Origin: Oceanihabitans sp. IOP_32
GTDB lineage: Bacteria; Bacteroidota; Bacteroidia; Flavobacteriales; Flavobacteriaceae
Assembly: GCF_009498295.1 (NCBI RefSeq)
Contig: NZ_CP040813.1
Span: forward strand, 310,001-374,000
Length of the DNA stretch: 64,000 nucleotides
Reading direction: 5' to 3'
Shown here: piece by piece, positions 9,350 to 18,881 of the stretch
Layout: each line of letters begins with the position of its first letter
Position numbering within the stretch: the stretch's first letter is position 1
Translations under genes and position numbers: made by a program
Notes under the pieces: generated by a model
What the model was told of the DNA's origin: nothing
Seen by the model: only the letters and a program-made list of their open reading frames with translations
Databases searched by the model: none

Positions 9350-10276
9350 ATGACTAACGAACTAAAAATATTTTCGCCAGCAACCGTTGCCAATGTGTCT
9401 TGCGGTTTTGATGTTCTAGGCTTTTGCTTAGACAGCATTGGAGATAACATGGTGATAAGAAAAACCAACAAAAAAGGCGTTTTTGTAACTAAAGTCGAAG
9501 GTTTCGATTTGCCTCTAGAAACAGAACTAAACGTAGCCGGTGTGTCTGCTTTGGCCATGTACAACGCTTTAAAACCAGATTGTGGTTTTGAAATTGAAAT
9601 TTATAAAAACATAAAACCAGGCAGCGGTATTGGCAGTAGTGCAGCCAGCGCAGTTGGCAGTGTGTTTGCCATGAATGAGCTTTTGGGCAGGCCTTACAAC
9701 AAAACAGAACTTACCGCATTTGCCATTAAAGGTGAAGCTATAGCTAGTAAATGTGAGCACGCCGATAATTTAGCACCAGCCCTTTTTGGAGGATTTACAC
9801 TAGTAAAAAGCATGTCGCCACTCGAGATTTTACAGATTCCAACACCAAATAATTTGTACGCCACGATTATTCACCCACAGATAGAAATTAAAACATCCGA
9901 ATCTAGGGCAATTCTTCCTAAGCAAGTGCCACTTGAAGATGCGATAACACAATGGAGCAATGTAGGGAGTTTAATTCATGGCTTACACACCAACGACTAT
10001 CAATTAATTAAGAGATCTTTACACGATGTTATTATAGAGCCGCACCGAAGTAAACTGATTCCGCATTTTAACGATGTAAAAAAAGCCGCTTTAAATCATG
10101 GGGCTTTAGGTTGCGGGATTTCTGGTTCTGGCCCTTCCATTTTTGCTTTATCGGAAGGTCTGGAACATGCTGAACATGTAGAAAATGCTATTAAAACCGT
10201 TTATTCAAAAACAAATATAGCTTTTGAAACTTATGTGTCGAAGATAAATACAGAGGGAGTGAAAATTTTAGAATGA
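9350..10276 (+). CDS. thrB: Homoserine kinase
   Basis: The 308-residue GHMP-family kinase phosphorylates homoserine with ATP in threonine synthesis. The glycine-rich ATP loop PGSGIGSSAASAVGSV lies near residues 90-105, the N-terminal substrate motif ATVANVSCGFDVLGF near 10-24, and the C-terminal GHMP motif GCGISGSGPSIFAL near 255-270. It follows thrA after 115 bp and precedes thrC after 226 bp, all on one strand. Confidence 0.96.
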   Translation: MTNELKIFSPATVANVSCGFDVLGFCLDSIGDNMVIRKTNKKGVFVTKVEGFDLPLETELNVAGVSALAMYNALKPDCGFEIEIYKNIKPGSGIGSSAASAVGSVFAMNELLGRPYNKTELTAFAIKGEAIASKCEHADNLAPALFGGFTLVKSMSPLEILQIPTPNNLYATIIHPQIEIKTSESRAILPKQVPLEDAITQWSNVGSLIHGLHTNDYQLIKRSLHDVIIEPHRSKLIPHFNDVKKAALNHGALGCGISGSGPSIFALSEGLEHAEHVENAIKTVYSKTNIAFETYVSKINTEGVKILE

Positions 10277-10454
10277 CGGATGATAAAATTAAAATGAGGT
10301 AAGTCTATATAAAAACAAACACATGTTAATTTGAAAAGTTTATGAATTGGGAAGTAGGCATGGATTTTTAAAAATTATAGAAACATAAAGCACGAATGGC
10401 TTTCAGGAAAATAACAAAACATAAAACGCAGTATTACAATGCACTAAACTACTG

Positions 10455-10495
10455 TTAAACCACCGTCTTCCGTCTTCGGGCTTCGGTCAATTATT
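10455..10495. repeat. Short CTTC/CTTCGG direct repeats in the thrB-thrC spacer
   Basis: The spacer contains CCGTCTTCCGTCTTCGGGCT followed by TCGGTC, a run of near-identical 7-8 nt units. It lies about 15 bp upstream of thrC and may be a simple-sequence repeat. No terminator run follows it. No other feature was seen in the 226-bp spacer. Confidence 0.4.
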
Positions 10496-10502
10496 AAAAC
10501 AT

Positions 10503-11795
10503 ATGAATTACTACAGTTTAAATAAAAAAGCGCCAAACACATCATTTAAAGAGGCTGTTATAAAAGGCTTGGCACCAGATAAAGGCTTATACTTTCCAGA
10601 AGAAATTAAACCGTTACCACCATCTTTTTTTGATAATATTAGTACTTTATCTCATACTGAAATTGCTTTTGAAGCCATTAAGCAATTTGTTTCTCCAGAC
10701 ATCCCTGAAGCCACTTTAAAATCCATTGTAGAGGACACCTTAAATTTCGATTTTCCTGTGGTTCCGCTTAGCGACAATATTTCTACTTTAGAGTTATTTC
10801 ACGGTCCTACCATGGCCTTTAAAGATGTTGGTGCCCGTTTTATGGCACGCTGTCTAGGTTATTTTAATAGAAACAACAGTAAAGAAGTTACGGTATTGGT
10901 CGCCACTTCTGGCGATACCGGTGGCGCAGTTGCTCATGGTTTTTTGGGTGTAAAAGGCGTAAAAGTTGTAATTCTCTACCCTAGCGGAAAAGTGAGCGAC
11001 ATTCAAGAAAAACAACTTACCACATTAGGCGAAAATATTACAGCTTTAGAAGTAGATGGTACTTTCGATGATTGTCAAGCGATGGTAAAAACCGCTTTCT
11101 TAGACGAAAACCTAACGAGCAAGATGCAATTAACATCGGCTAATTCTATTAACGTCGCACGATGGTTACCACAGCTTTTTTATTTTATGTTTGCCTATAA
11201 ACAACTACACAAAACACAAAATGATATCGTGTTTTCGGTACCAAGTGGAAATTTTGGTAATGTTTGTGCGGGTATGATGGCGCAACAATTAGGTATGCCA
11301 ATAAAACATTTTATAGCCGCCAATAACGAAAATAACGTAGTAACCAGATACCTAGAAACACGAGATTACAAGGCCAAACCATCGGTACAAACCATTAGTA
11401 ACGCCATGGATGTAGGCGATCCTAGTAATTTTATTCGTATTCAGGAAATTTATAAAAATAAGTTTGAAACCCTAAAAGACAACTTATCATCGTATAGCTT
11501 TTCTGATGAAGAAACCAAACAAGCCCTATTAGAGATCTACAACAATTTTAATTACGTTGCCGATCCCCATGGTGCTGTAGGTTATTTAGCCTGTAAAGCC
11601 TATTTAAAAGAAAACCCTAATGCCCATTGTGTGTTCTTAGAGACCGCACATCCTACTAAATTCTTGGATGTTGTAGAAGAAGTAATACAAGAAAAACAAG
11701 CATTACCTCCGCAAATTGAAGCGGTTATGGACAAAGAAAAAGTAGCGTTTAAAATTTCTGATTATGAAGATTTGAAAGGGTTTTTATTGGGGTAG
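10503..11795 (+). CDS. thrC: Threonine synthase
   Basis: The 430-residue PLP enzyme converts O-phosphohomoserine to threonine. The PLP lysine is predicted at residue 107 in GPTMAFKDVGARF, followed by ATSGDTGGAVAHGF and the phosphate-binding SANSINVARWLPQ. The N-terminal segment YYSLNKKAPNTSFKEAVIKG matches the threonine synthase-specific domain. It is the last gene of thrABC. Confidence 0.97.
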   Translation: MNYYSLNKKAPNTSFKEAVIKGLAPDKGLYFPEEIKPLPPSFFDNISTLSHTEIAFEAIKQFVSPDIPEATLKSIVEDTLNFDFPVVPLSDNISTLELFHGPTMAFKDVGARFMARCLGYFNRNNSKEVTVLVATSGDTGGAVAHGFLGVKGVKVVILYPSGKVSDIQEKQLTTLGENITALEVDGTFDDCQAMVKTAFLDENLTSKMQLTSANSINVARWLPQLFYFMFAYKQLHKTQNDIVFSVPSGNFGNVCAGMMAQQLGMPIKHFIAANNENNVVTRYLETRDYKAKPSVQTISNAMDVGDPSNFIRIQEIYKNKFETLKDNLSSYSFSDEETKQALLEIYNNFNYVADPHGAVGYLACKAYLKENPNAHCVFLETAHPTKFLDVVEEVIQEKQALPPQIEAVMDKEKVAFKISDYEDLKGFLLG

Positions 11796-11914
11796 TTGTT
11801 TTAAGTTTACGAGATATTTACAACCTATCGAAGTGCTGCTAATTTCCCGTGGTATAATTTTTATAAATATTTGGCTATTCCTGCAACTTTAAAAATTCTA
11901 AAACCTTAAAGCCG

Positions 11915-11922
11915 TATCTTTG
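11915..11922 (+). promoter_or_regulatory. -7 box placing the crtA-like transcript start at or near its ATG
   Basis: TATCTTTG fully matches TAnnTTTG and ends only 6 nt before the ATG at 11929. With the usual spacing the transcript would start within a base or two of the start codon, so the mRNA would be leaderless or nearly so. Confidence 0.55.
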
Positions 11923-11928
11923 TAAAAT

Positions 11929-12615
11929 ATGTCTCAAACGGTAATTATTTCGTTTTTTAATTATAAAGGCTTCAAAAATAAATGGAATGCCTTTACCCGC
12001 ATGGGAATACCACCATTGCTGAATAAAACTGTTGAAGGCTTAACCTTTTGGAAAGCTTTAGGAAGTGGTAGTGGTAATGGTTTTTCGATTTGGCCAGATT
12101 GGGCCACCTTTGGTTTATTAACTGTTTTTAAATCAGAAGCACACGCTAACGCTTTTCTAGAATCGAATATTATAAACGCCTACACCAAAACCTCAGCATC
12201 TTACAGTCACGTGCTCATGAAAGCCATAAAAGCGCAGGGAGAATGGAGCAAACAGCAACCTTTTGTACCTTCGGTAACTTACGATGCTTCTAGGCCTTTA
12301 GCGGTTATTACGCGAGCAACCATTAAACCAAAGCTGGCCTATAAATTTTGGAAAAATGTGCCATCAGTTTCGCAATCTATGGATAATTATGGCGGTTTAA
12401 TTTATTCTAAGGGTATTGGAGAATGGCCTATTTTTATGCAAGCTACCTTTTCTTTATGGGAAACTGGTGATGACATGATGGCTTACGCATACAAAAATAA
12501 AAAACACGCCAACATGATAAGAAAAACCAGAGCATTAGATTGGTATTCTGAAGAGTTATTTTCGCGTTTTCACCCCTTCGAAATTAGAGGGAATTTGATT
12601 GACTACAAACTTTAA
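11929..12615 (+). CDS. Spheroidene monooxygenase (CrtA)-like protein
   Basis: The 228-residue protein resembles CrtA, a haem-dependent carotenoid monooxygenase/ketolase: FFNYKGFKNKWNAFTRMG at the N terminus, FWKALGSGSGNGFSIWPDW near 40, RPLAVITRATIKP near 125, and the C-terminal RTRALDWYSEELFSRFHPF-like segment. No other carotenoid gene lies in the window, so its substrate is uncertain. It ends 3 bp before the stop of rimO on the opposite strand. Confidence 0.8.
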   Translation: MSQTVIISFFNYKGFKNKWNAFTRMGIPPLLNKTVEGLTFWKALGSGSGNGFSIWPDWATFGLLTVFKSEAHANAFLESNIINAYTKTSASYSHVLMKAIKAQGEWSKQQPFVPSVTYDASRPLAVITRATIKPKLAYKFWKNVPSVSQSMDNYGGLIYSKGIGEWPIFMQATFSLWETGDDMMAYAYKNKKHANMIRKTRALDWYSEELFSRFHPFEIRGNLIDYKL

Positions 12616-12618
12616 TCA

Positions 12619-13923
12619 TTACGCTAAAAGCTCTGCGTACAAATCGAAATCTTCGGCTTCAATAATTTTTACTCGGGCAAACTCACCCGTTTTTAAATAG
12701 CCTTTTGAAGCATCAATACGCACTTCATTATCGACATCTGGCGAATCAAATTCGGTGCGACCTACAAAATAATTACCCTCTTTCCTATCGATAACCACTT
12801 GAAGCTCCTGCCCTATCTTTTGCTGATTCAATTCCCAAGAGATTTGCGATTGAATTTCCATAATTTGATTGGCGCGGTCAATTTTCACATCTTCGGGAAC
12901 ATCGTCTTCGAGGTTATAAGCATGCGTATTTTCTTCGTGAGAATAGGTAAAACATCCTAAACGCTCAAAACGCATGGCTTTTACCCAGTTTTTTAAGGTT
13001 TCGAAATCGGCTTCGGTTTCTCCCGGATAACCAACAATTAGTGTTGTTCTAATAGTCATATCAGGCACAGCGGCTCTAAATTCTTTAAGTAATTTGGTAG
13101 TTTTCTCTTGGGTTGTGCCGCGACGCATACTCTTTAAAATCGAATCTGAAATGTGCTGCAACGGAATATCCAAATAGTTGCAAATTTTAGGTTCGCGTTT
13201 CATGATATCCAACACATCCATAGGGAATCCTGTTGGAAAAGCGTAATGCAATCGAATCCACTCAATACCTTCTACCTTTACTAAGGCTTCAAGTAACTCT
13301 GCTAAATTTCGTTTTTTGTATAAATCTAAACCGTAATAGGTTAAATCTTGTGCAATTAAAATAAGTTCTTTAACACCCTTTGCTGCTAATTTTTCAGCTT
13401 CAATAACAAGCTCTTCAATAGGTGTACTTTTATGTTTTCCGCGCATTAACGGAATAGCACAAAAACTGCAAGGCCTGTCGCAACCTTCAGCAATTTTTAA
13501 ATACGCATAATTTTTAGGGGTTGTGGTTAAACGTTCGCCTATAAGTTCGTGTTTGTAATCTGCCCCTAAAGCTTTTAATAAACCTGGCAATTCTGTCGTA
13601 CCAAAATACTCATCAACATTAGGGATTTCTTTAAGCAGATCTGGCTTATAGCGTTCACTTAAACAACCAGTCACAAAAACTTTATCGACATCCCCATCTT
13701 CTTTTTTCTGAACGTATTCTAAAATCGTATTAACACTTTCCTCCTTAGCATTATTAATAAAACCACAGGTGTTAATCACTACAATATTACCCTCTTCTTC
13801 ATGTACAACTTCTTTATTATTGGCTTTAAGTTGTCCCATTAACACCTCGCTGTCGTAAACATTTTTACTACAACCTAGGGTTACTACATTTATTTTGTTC
13901 TTTTTAAGAGTCTTTGTGCGCAT
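12619..13923 (-). CDS. rimO: Ribosomal protein S12 methylthiotransferase
   Basis: The 434-residue radical-SAM enzyme adds a methylthio group to the conserved aspartate of ribosomal protein S12. The N-terminal domain supplies three cluster-binding cysteines (LGCSKN at Cys18, NTCGF, VTGCLSERY). The radical-SAM motif is CDRPCSFCAIP near residue 148, and a TRAM domain closes the protein (about 370-434). The sequence RGKHKSTPIEEL after the motif favours RimO over MiaB. It is convergent with the crtA-like gene with only 3 bp between stops. Confidence 0.95.
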   Translation of the reverse strand: MRTKTLKKNKINVVTLGCSKNVYDSEVLMGQLKANNKEVVHEEEGNIVVINTCGFINNAKEESVNTILEYVQKKEDGDVDKVFVTGCLSERYKPDLLKEIPNVDEYFGTTELPGLLKALGADYKHELIGERLTTTPKNYAYLKIAEGCDRPCSFCAIPLMRGKHKSTPIEELVIEAEKLAAKGVKELILIAQDLTYYGLDLYKKRNLAELLEALVKVEGIEWIRLHYAFPTGFPMDVLDIMKREPKICNYLDIPLQHISDSILKSMRRGTTQEKTTKLLKEFRAAVPDMTIRTTLIVGYPGETEADFETLKNWVKAMRFERLGCFTYSHEENTHAYNLEDDVPEDVKIDRANQIMEIQSQISWELNQQKIGQELQVVIDRKEGNYFVGRTEFDSPDVDNEVRIDASKGYLKTGEFARVKIIEAEDFDLYAELLA

Positions 13924-14128
13924 AGCTTCTTTAAATCAGGGCGCAAAGATAGGCATTTCATGGTTATGTAGACCCATAAATATGTATTTACAACTACGAT
14001 TTCTCAAACCTTTATCTAGTAATTTATTAAATATCTGAGATAAAATGGTTTTTACCAGGATATCCTTTACATTTCAACCTTTATAAATTGAAATACTTCT
14101 TTAACTTATACGAGATTGGATAAACGAA

Positions 14129-15118
14129 TCAACTTCTATCAGATTGATTTCCCCTTTTTAATTTTTTTGTATCATATTTTTCAAATCCTGGGTAAATATC
14201 TAGAAATTGAATAGTTTCTCCTTTATCATTCTGTCCCTTCAGATCGTATCTAAAAACCACCTTAGTTCCTAAGGGTGCATAATAATACACAATCCAAGCA
14301 TGAGATTCCCTTAGGCCTATACACCCGTTGGAAGAAGCTTTCCCTAAAGTGGCTAAATTTGTTGTAGGGTGAATAAGCTGCCCATGACTTACGCCATTTA
14401 CCGCAGGTTCTAACCAGGGGATTGCAGGTAATTGTGTGCGTTTACCATCATCCCTTCTTGTACTGGTATACGGTCGATTATTTTCAGGATTTATAAAATC
14501 AGGATACTTATTTACCCTAATAATCTCGCCAATTCCAGGTCGTGTTCGCATGTCGACATCTCGATTCGCCATCGCCATATAACGGCTACCATTCTTTCCT
14601 ACACGTACAGGAAAACTGTACAACTCATTTTTGTTTTGAAAAATTCTCAACCTAAATTCTGGAATATTTAAATCTATATATGTACTGTCTAATTGAGCTT
14701 GTAATTGTTCTGTTTTAAAAGCGTCTGGGATGACTAAAACCTGATCTTTTTTTAAAACCATTAGCGATTTAGAGTCTTCGTTAAAAACACCTTTATCCAT
14801 AAGATAATAATAATCGGTATTCACCAAGGTATCTAAAATCCATTTATTATGATGTACGATAAGATATTCGTCGATAACATAGTTTTGTTTTTCATTTAGC
14901 GTCGCCACTAGGCTATCCATCCATTTAAAATAAGAGCGGATGGGAACGTCTTTTGTTATAATAATTTCTTTAGACTTGGGCGGTTTTGTGGGGCTTAGAC
15001 TATCAATCTTAAACACGGCATCTTGAGTATCGGATGGTGTTTTACCAGTGTTAATTCTGGTTGTGTTTCCACATCCTAAACATACAAAACAGATTATAAC
15101 AAGTAAAATGTATCTCAT
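14129..15118 (-). CDS. L,D-transpeptidase (YkuD) lipoprotein
   Basis: The frame is open to 15163, but the start at 15118 gives a proper lipoprotein signal (MRYILLVIICFVCLGCG, lipobox Cys16), so I chose it; the product is 329 residues. The C-terminal YkuD domain shows HGQLIHPTTNLATLGKASSN followed by GCIGLRESHAW, with the catalytic His and Cys. It would cross-link or modify peptidoglycan in the periplasm. It follows the small lipoprotein gene on the same strand after 164 bp and may be the last gene of the USP transcript. Confidence 0.88.
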   Translation of the reverse strand: MRYILLVIICFVCLGCGNTTRINTGKTPSDTQDAVFKIDSLSPTKPPKSKEIIITKDVPIRSYFKWMDSLVATLNEKQNYVIDEYLIVHHNKWILDTLVNTDYYYLMDKGVFNEDSKSLMVLKKDQVLVIPDAFKTEQLQAQLDSTYIDLNIPEFRLRIFQNKNELYSFPVRVGKNGSRYMAMANRDVDMRTRPGIGEIIRVNKYPDFINPENNRPYTSTRRDDGKRTQLPAIPWLEPAVNGVSHGQLIHPTTNLATLGKASSNGCIGLRESHAWIVYYYAPLGTKVVFRYDLKGQNDKGETIQFLDIYPGFEKYDTKKLKRGNQSDRS

Positions 15119-15281
15119 GTGTTTATATTTATTGTTTTTTGATCGGTTACATGTAACATCCATGTAATCATTTTCTTGGGTATCAAGTTTTAGTTATGGA
15201 TGTTTCATAGCTTCGAACTTTATAACTCTTATATTTTGAGTGGCTTAAATTAAAACAAACTACGCTTAATTGTTAACCGTA

Positions 15282-15917
15282 TTAAAAGTCTTTTGGAATA
15301 ATGTGTTCTTTTTCTAACGACTTCATAATTGCTTTTACATAATTAGAAACTGCAGAATTAATTTGTCTAGGATCTACCAAATTATAGGAAGCCACCCATA
15401 CTAAGGATTTTTTTTTATTTGCTTTCAAATTATACAAAGAAGACTCTATGTGGTAAATTTTATATTTATCGTAGTAGCCTTCAACAAGGTAAACATCTTG
15501 ATGTAGAAAATAGTAACGTCCAAAACCACGCCAATAATAGTCCGTCATATATCTGTCACCATGATATGATTCTTTCTCATCGACGCCCTTTACAACAGAT
15601 ATCAATATGGCATCAAAACCGTCATTAATAAGTTTGTCCATTTCATCTTGAATATCTTCTTCCGATTGTTTTATACTTGTAAATGTTGATTCAAAGACGT
15701 TATAGCTTTCAACAGCTTCAATACCTCTTGAATTAAGTTGTGTTTTTAATTGTTCTTCAAATATTTTTCTTGCGGTTAGGTTATCGGTTAATCCTACAAC
15801 TAAAACTTTTTTAGGATGCGACATATCAATCTCTTTATTAACCCAAGTGTCTGTCATTCTCGCAGAAGAACAACTCACTAAAACAAAAACTGCCATTAAA
15901 TAAATTACTGTTTTCAT
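15282..15917 (-). CDS. Lipoprotein of unknown function
   Basis: The start at 15917 (MKTVIYLMAVFVLVSCSSAR) gives a clear lipoprotein signal with lipobox VSCSS; the longer frame to 15938 adds seven residues before it. The mature part of about 195 residues contains KKVLVVGLTDNLTARKIFEE and DAILISVVKGVDEKES, suggesting an alpha/beta domain seen in small envelope lipoproteins of Flavobacteriaceae. A tyrosine-rich middle (YYWRGFGRYYFLHQDVY) is distinctive. I do not recognise a function. It is downstream of the 98-aa membrane protein, probably in the USP operon. Confidence 0.75.
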   Translation of the reverse strand: MKTVIYLMAVFVLVSCSSARMTDTWVNKEIDMSHPKKVLVVGLTDNLTARKIFEEQLKTQLNSRGIEAVESYNVFESTFTSIKQSEEDIQDEMDKLINDGFDAILISVVKGVDEKESYHGDRYMTDYYWRGFGRYYFLHQDVYLVEGYYDKYKIYHIESSLYNLKANKKKSLVWVASYNLVDPRQINSAVSNYVKAIMKSLEKEHIIPKDF

Positions 15918-15966
15918 AATTTTTAATAATTTGTACATATTGGTTTTTAACTTTTAAAACTGTTTG

Positions 15967-16263
15967 TCACATCTTTATCAAAAAATCTGGACAATACATA
16001 GGCATGATAAAAAACACAAACACCAAAAACATGAGAGCCCAAAGAATCCATATAAAAAGCGGAAACATAATTAACTCTCCTTTTGTAGCTGGCGGCCTAA
16101 CGGAGTGCGCAATAAGTCCTTGAACACCAAAGCTAAACACCAAAAATGTAAGCGTGGCCACACCAATTAAAAAACTTTTAGAGAGGGAATCTTTTATTAC
16201 AAAAAGGAAAACCCAAATTATAAAGGCTATTGCAATTACTATTTTAAATACGCGTCTTGACAT
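15967..16263 (-). CDS. Small membrane protein (98 aa), function unknown
   Basis: Three hydrophobic segments are visible (about 7-24, 31-52 and 65-90), separated by short charged loops including SVRPPATKGE. The protein is thus a three-pass inner-membrane protein. It begins 26 bp after the universal stress protein stop and lies 28 bp before the lipoprotein gene, so the three are very likely cotranscribed. No family could be named. Confidence 0.7.
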   Translation of the reverse strand: MSRRVFKIVIAIAFIIWVFLFVIKDSLSKSFLIGVATLTFLVFSFGVQGLIAHSVRPPATKGELIMFPLFIWILWALMFLVFVFFIMPMYCPDFLIKM

Positions 16264-16289
16264 GTTTCAAATTATTTAAGTGTTTTTCA

Positions 16290-17159
16290 TTACACATGGA
16301 ATATTCCATAATTATCGGCATTAAAACTCAGTAAAGGTATTTTACCATAAGTTTCCATGCGTTTTACCAAATCACGATGAAACACTTTCGAAGTGATTCC
16401 ACTGCGCTTCCGATGCAGCATAGCCATGAGGTCTGCATTAGCATTTCGGTAGTAAATTTTTAGAGCATTAAAAGTATCGTCGGAATATAAAACATCTAAT
16501 TCCAGATTAGGATAGTTAATATATTTATGGAACGTATCTTGCAAATCTTTCAATTGCTTTTCCCTTACAGCTCCTTCTAAAGGCAATACATGCACAATCT
16601 TAATTTTAGCATTAAAAGGTTCCGCAATTTTTGTTAACCGATTAATAGCACCTAAATCTTTATCCTCAAAATCGGTAGCATAAACCATAGTATCGATGTC
16701 TTTCTTTACAGATTCACCAGGAACTGATAATACAGGACATGGTGCATTCTCAATAAGGTGTTTGGTGGTGCTGCCCATGATTAATTCGCGTATTTTACTC
16801 GCCCCTTTCATGCCTACTACAATTAATGAAGCATCGACCGCAGAGGCTTTTTCAATAATACCATGAAGAACAGATTTGTTTTGAATCGCTGTTATTTCAA
16901 TATTTTGAATAACGGCATCATTTTTTAAAATACGTGTACAAAAGGTTTGAAGTTTTAATCGGTGTTCTCTTAAAGCATCACCCTCAAGATCTGGGAAAGC
17001 TGGCTCGGGTTTTATCCCCTTACCATCTAACAATGTCGGGTATTCGAACACGTGAATTACCATTAATTTAGCACCAGTTTTCACACTCATATTAAAAGCG
17101 TATTTTAATGCTAATTCGGAGTTTTTAGAATAATCGGTGGCATACAAGATCGTTTTCAT
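16290..17159 (-). CDS. Tandem universal stress protein (UspA family)
   Basis: The 289-residue protein contains two Usp domains (about 1-147 and 155-285). The first has the ATP-binding signature G-x2-G-x9-G-S-T in GMKGASKIRELIMGSTTKHL, followed by NAPCPVLSVP. The second lacks this signature and is degenerate. Usp proteins act in the cytosol in survival of stasis, hypoxia or envelope stress. It is the first gene of a minus-strand unit and diverges from the PAS gene; both share the palindrome at 17218-17229, each with its own -7 box 23 bp away. Confidence 0.93.
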   Translation of the reverse strand: MKTILYATDYSKNSELALKYAFNMSVKTGAKLMVIHVFEYPTLLDGKGIKPEPAFPDLEGDALREHRLKLQTFCTRILKNDAVIQNIEITAIQNKSVLHGIIEKASAVDASLIVVGMKGASKIRELIMGSTTKHLIENAPCPVLSVPGESVKKDIDTMVYATDFEDKDLGAINRLTKIAEPFNAKIKIVHVLPLEGAVREKQLKDLQDTFHKYINYPNLELDVLYSDDTFNALKIYYRNANADLMAMLHRKRSGITSKVFHRDLVKRMETYGKIPLLSFNADNYGIFHV

Positions 17160-17186
17160 TACAAGTCTATTACATCAATATAACAT

Positions 17187-17260
17187 CAAATTTAAGCTCC
17201 TTATTCCACCCTGCAAATGATTAAAATCATTTACTATAAGTATTTTACTCGCTAAATTTG
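17187..17260. promoter_or_regulatory. Divergent promoter pair around one Fnr-like palindrome (usp / PAS gene)
   Basis: The palindrome TGATTAAAATCA (17218-17229, flanked by AAA and TTT) is centred between two perfect -7 boxes: CAAATTTA at 17187-17194 (TAAATTTG on the minus strand, for usp) and TAAATTTG at 17253-17260 (plus, for the PAS gene). Exactly 23 bp separate palindrome and box on each side. This places a dimeric Crp/Fnr-type activator at about -42 for both transcripts. Confidence 0.8.
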
Positions 17261-17320
17261 TGTGATAACAATTAAATCTTGAAGAGAATCACCTAAATTT
17301 TCTAATCTAAATGCATTGAA

Positions 17321-18775
17321 ATGAGACTATCTTTTGAAAGAAAAACAACAATAGGCTACATTATAAATATGGTTGTAGTTTTAGCACTCGGACTAATATA
17401 CTGGATACAAATACCTTTTTCTACCAATAGATTATGGCATTGGATATCGTTAATATTAATTGTACTTTCTTTAGGCATGTTAACCACGGTGTATTTTATT
17501 CTTAAAACACAGCTCAAGGCCAGAAAACAATCTAGAGAAGCCCTACAAAAAAATCAAAAACTTCTACAATCCATTATTGATAATACGACTAACGCCATCT
17601 CTGTAAAAAAACTAAATGGCGAGTATATTTTGGTAAATAAACAATACCAATCGTTTTTCGACTCAAAAGCGTCTGATTTAATAGGAAAAACAAATGCCGA
17701 TTTCTTACCAAAAGAGATTGCAGATAGGTACAGAAGTGCCGATTTAGAAGCTTTAAAAGCTGGAAAAGATATTCAAATTGAAGAAATTATAGAAGTATCA
17801 GGAAAACCGCAAACCTTTTTATCTGTTAAGTTCCCCTTAAAAGATGCTTCAAACAGAATTTATGCCATCGGAACCATTTCAACAGATATTACTGAAAGAA
17901 AAACCGTTTTAGATTCTTTAAAAGCTGCCGATGCTTTTTTTAATATGTCTACAGATAGTTTAGTTATTGCTTCAGAAGATAAATTCATTAAAATTAACCC
18001 TTCTTTAAGTAAACTTTTAGGCTATAGCGATACCGAGCTTTTAAGCCAACCGTTTAAATCTTTTATTTTTCCTGAAGATATTGAAAGCACAGAAGCAGAA
18101 ATCGAAAAACTTAAACAAGGTATTAGTCTCGTGAACTATACAAACCGTTGGGTGTGTAAAGATGGTAGTATAAAATGGCTGTCTTGGAATGCCACAGCCG
18201 ATAAAACTACAGGTGCCTTATACGCCATTGTTAGAGATATTACTGAAAAACTAAAGCTGGAACAAGAGAAAGAAAACACCTTGAATGCACTATTTGAAAG
18301 TCAGCAAAAATTAAATATGATTCTTGAGAATATTACCGACGGTGTTCTAGTTGCCAATACCAATAAAGAAGTGATATTAGCCAACGATGTTGCAAATTCG
18401 CTTTTTGGAATAGAAGACGATTCAAAAATTTCGTTTAATTTTTCAGACCATTTTAAAGTGTTATTTCCAGATGGCGAACAAACATTTCCGGCTCAAGACC
18501 TTCCAGCACAACGTGCTTTAGCAGGAAAAACCACAGACGATGTAGATGTCTTATTAAAAGATTTATCAACCAACGCCATGCGTAGAGTTTTGCTAAGTGG
18601 CAGACCCATAATTAACCACGACAACCAAGTAGCCGCAGTAGTTGTAACCATTAAAGACATTAGTAGGTATAAAAATCTGGAAGCCGAATTGGAACAAAAA
18701 GATCGGGATTCTAGACCCATGATTGGTTATAAGTATACTGGAGATAAAAAAAAGAGTAATAAAGACGAAACGTAA
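17321..18775 (+). CDS. Membrane-anchored PAS-domain protein without recognisable output domain
   Basis: The 484-residue protein has two N-terminal membrane segments (about 12-30 and 38-60), then three PAS domains: about 80-195 (ending GTISTDITERK), 200-315 (ending AIVRDITEK), and 330-455 (ending VVVTIKDISRYKNLEAELEQ). A short charged tail ends it. No histidine kinase, GGDEF, EAL or HTH domain follows. It could be a sensor acting through protein contact. It is divergent from the universal stress protein and shares its palindrome. Confidence 0.85.
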   Translation: MRLSFERKTTIGYIINMVVVLALGLIYWIQIPFSTNRLWHWISLILIVLSLGMLTTVYFILKTQLKARKQSREALQKNQKLLQSIIDNTTNAISVKKLNGEYILVNKQYQSFFDSKASDLIGKTNADFLPKEIADRYRSADLEALKAGKDIQIEEIIEVSGKPQTFLSVKFPLKDASNRIYAIGTISTDITERKTVLDSLKAADAFFNMSTDSLVIASEDKFIKINPSLSKLLGYSDTELLSQPFKSFIFPEDIESTEAEIEKLKQGISLVNYTNRWVCKDGSIKWLSWNATADKTTGALYAIVRDITEKLKLEQEKENTLNALFESQQKLNMILENITDGVLVANTNKEVILANDVANSLFGIEDDSKISFNFSDHFKVLFPDGEQTFPAQDLPAQRALAGKTTDDVDVLLKDLSTNAMRRVLLSGRPIINHDNQVAAVVVTIKDISRYKNLEAELEQKDRDSRPMIGYKYTGDKKKSNKDET

Positions 18776-18826
18776 TAGATGCTTTAGGTTATTAATATTA
18801 TGCAGACATTTTAATACGGCTTAAAC

Positions 18827-18869
18827 TGACCGAGATCATGGTTTGTATCCATGTTTCAAATTAACTTCA
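18827..18869 (+). promoter_or_regulatory. Fnr-like site and -7 box for the efflux operon
   Basis: TGACCGAGATCA (18827-18838) fits TGAY-N4-ATCA. After 23 bp comes TAACTTCA (18862-18869), a partial match (4 of 6 fixed bases) to TAnnTTTG. The ATG chosen for the TolC-like gene is at 18882, so the leader would be very short. This is one of the weaker members of the set. Confidence 0.5.
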
Positions 18870-18881
18870 TTATCTAAAAAC

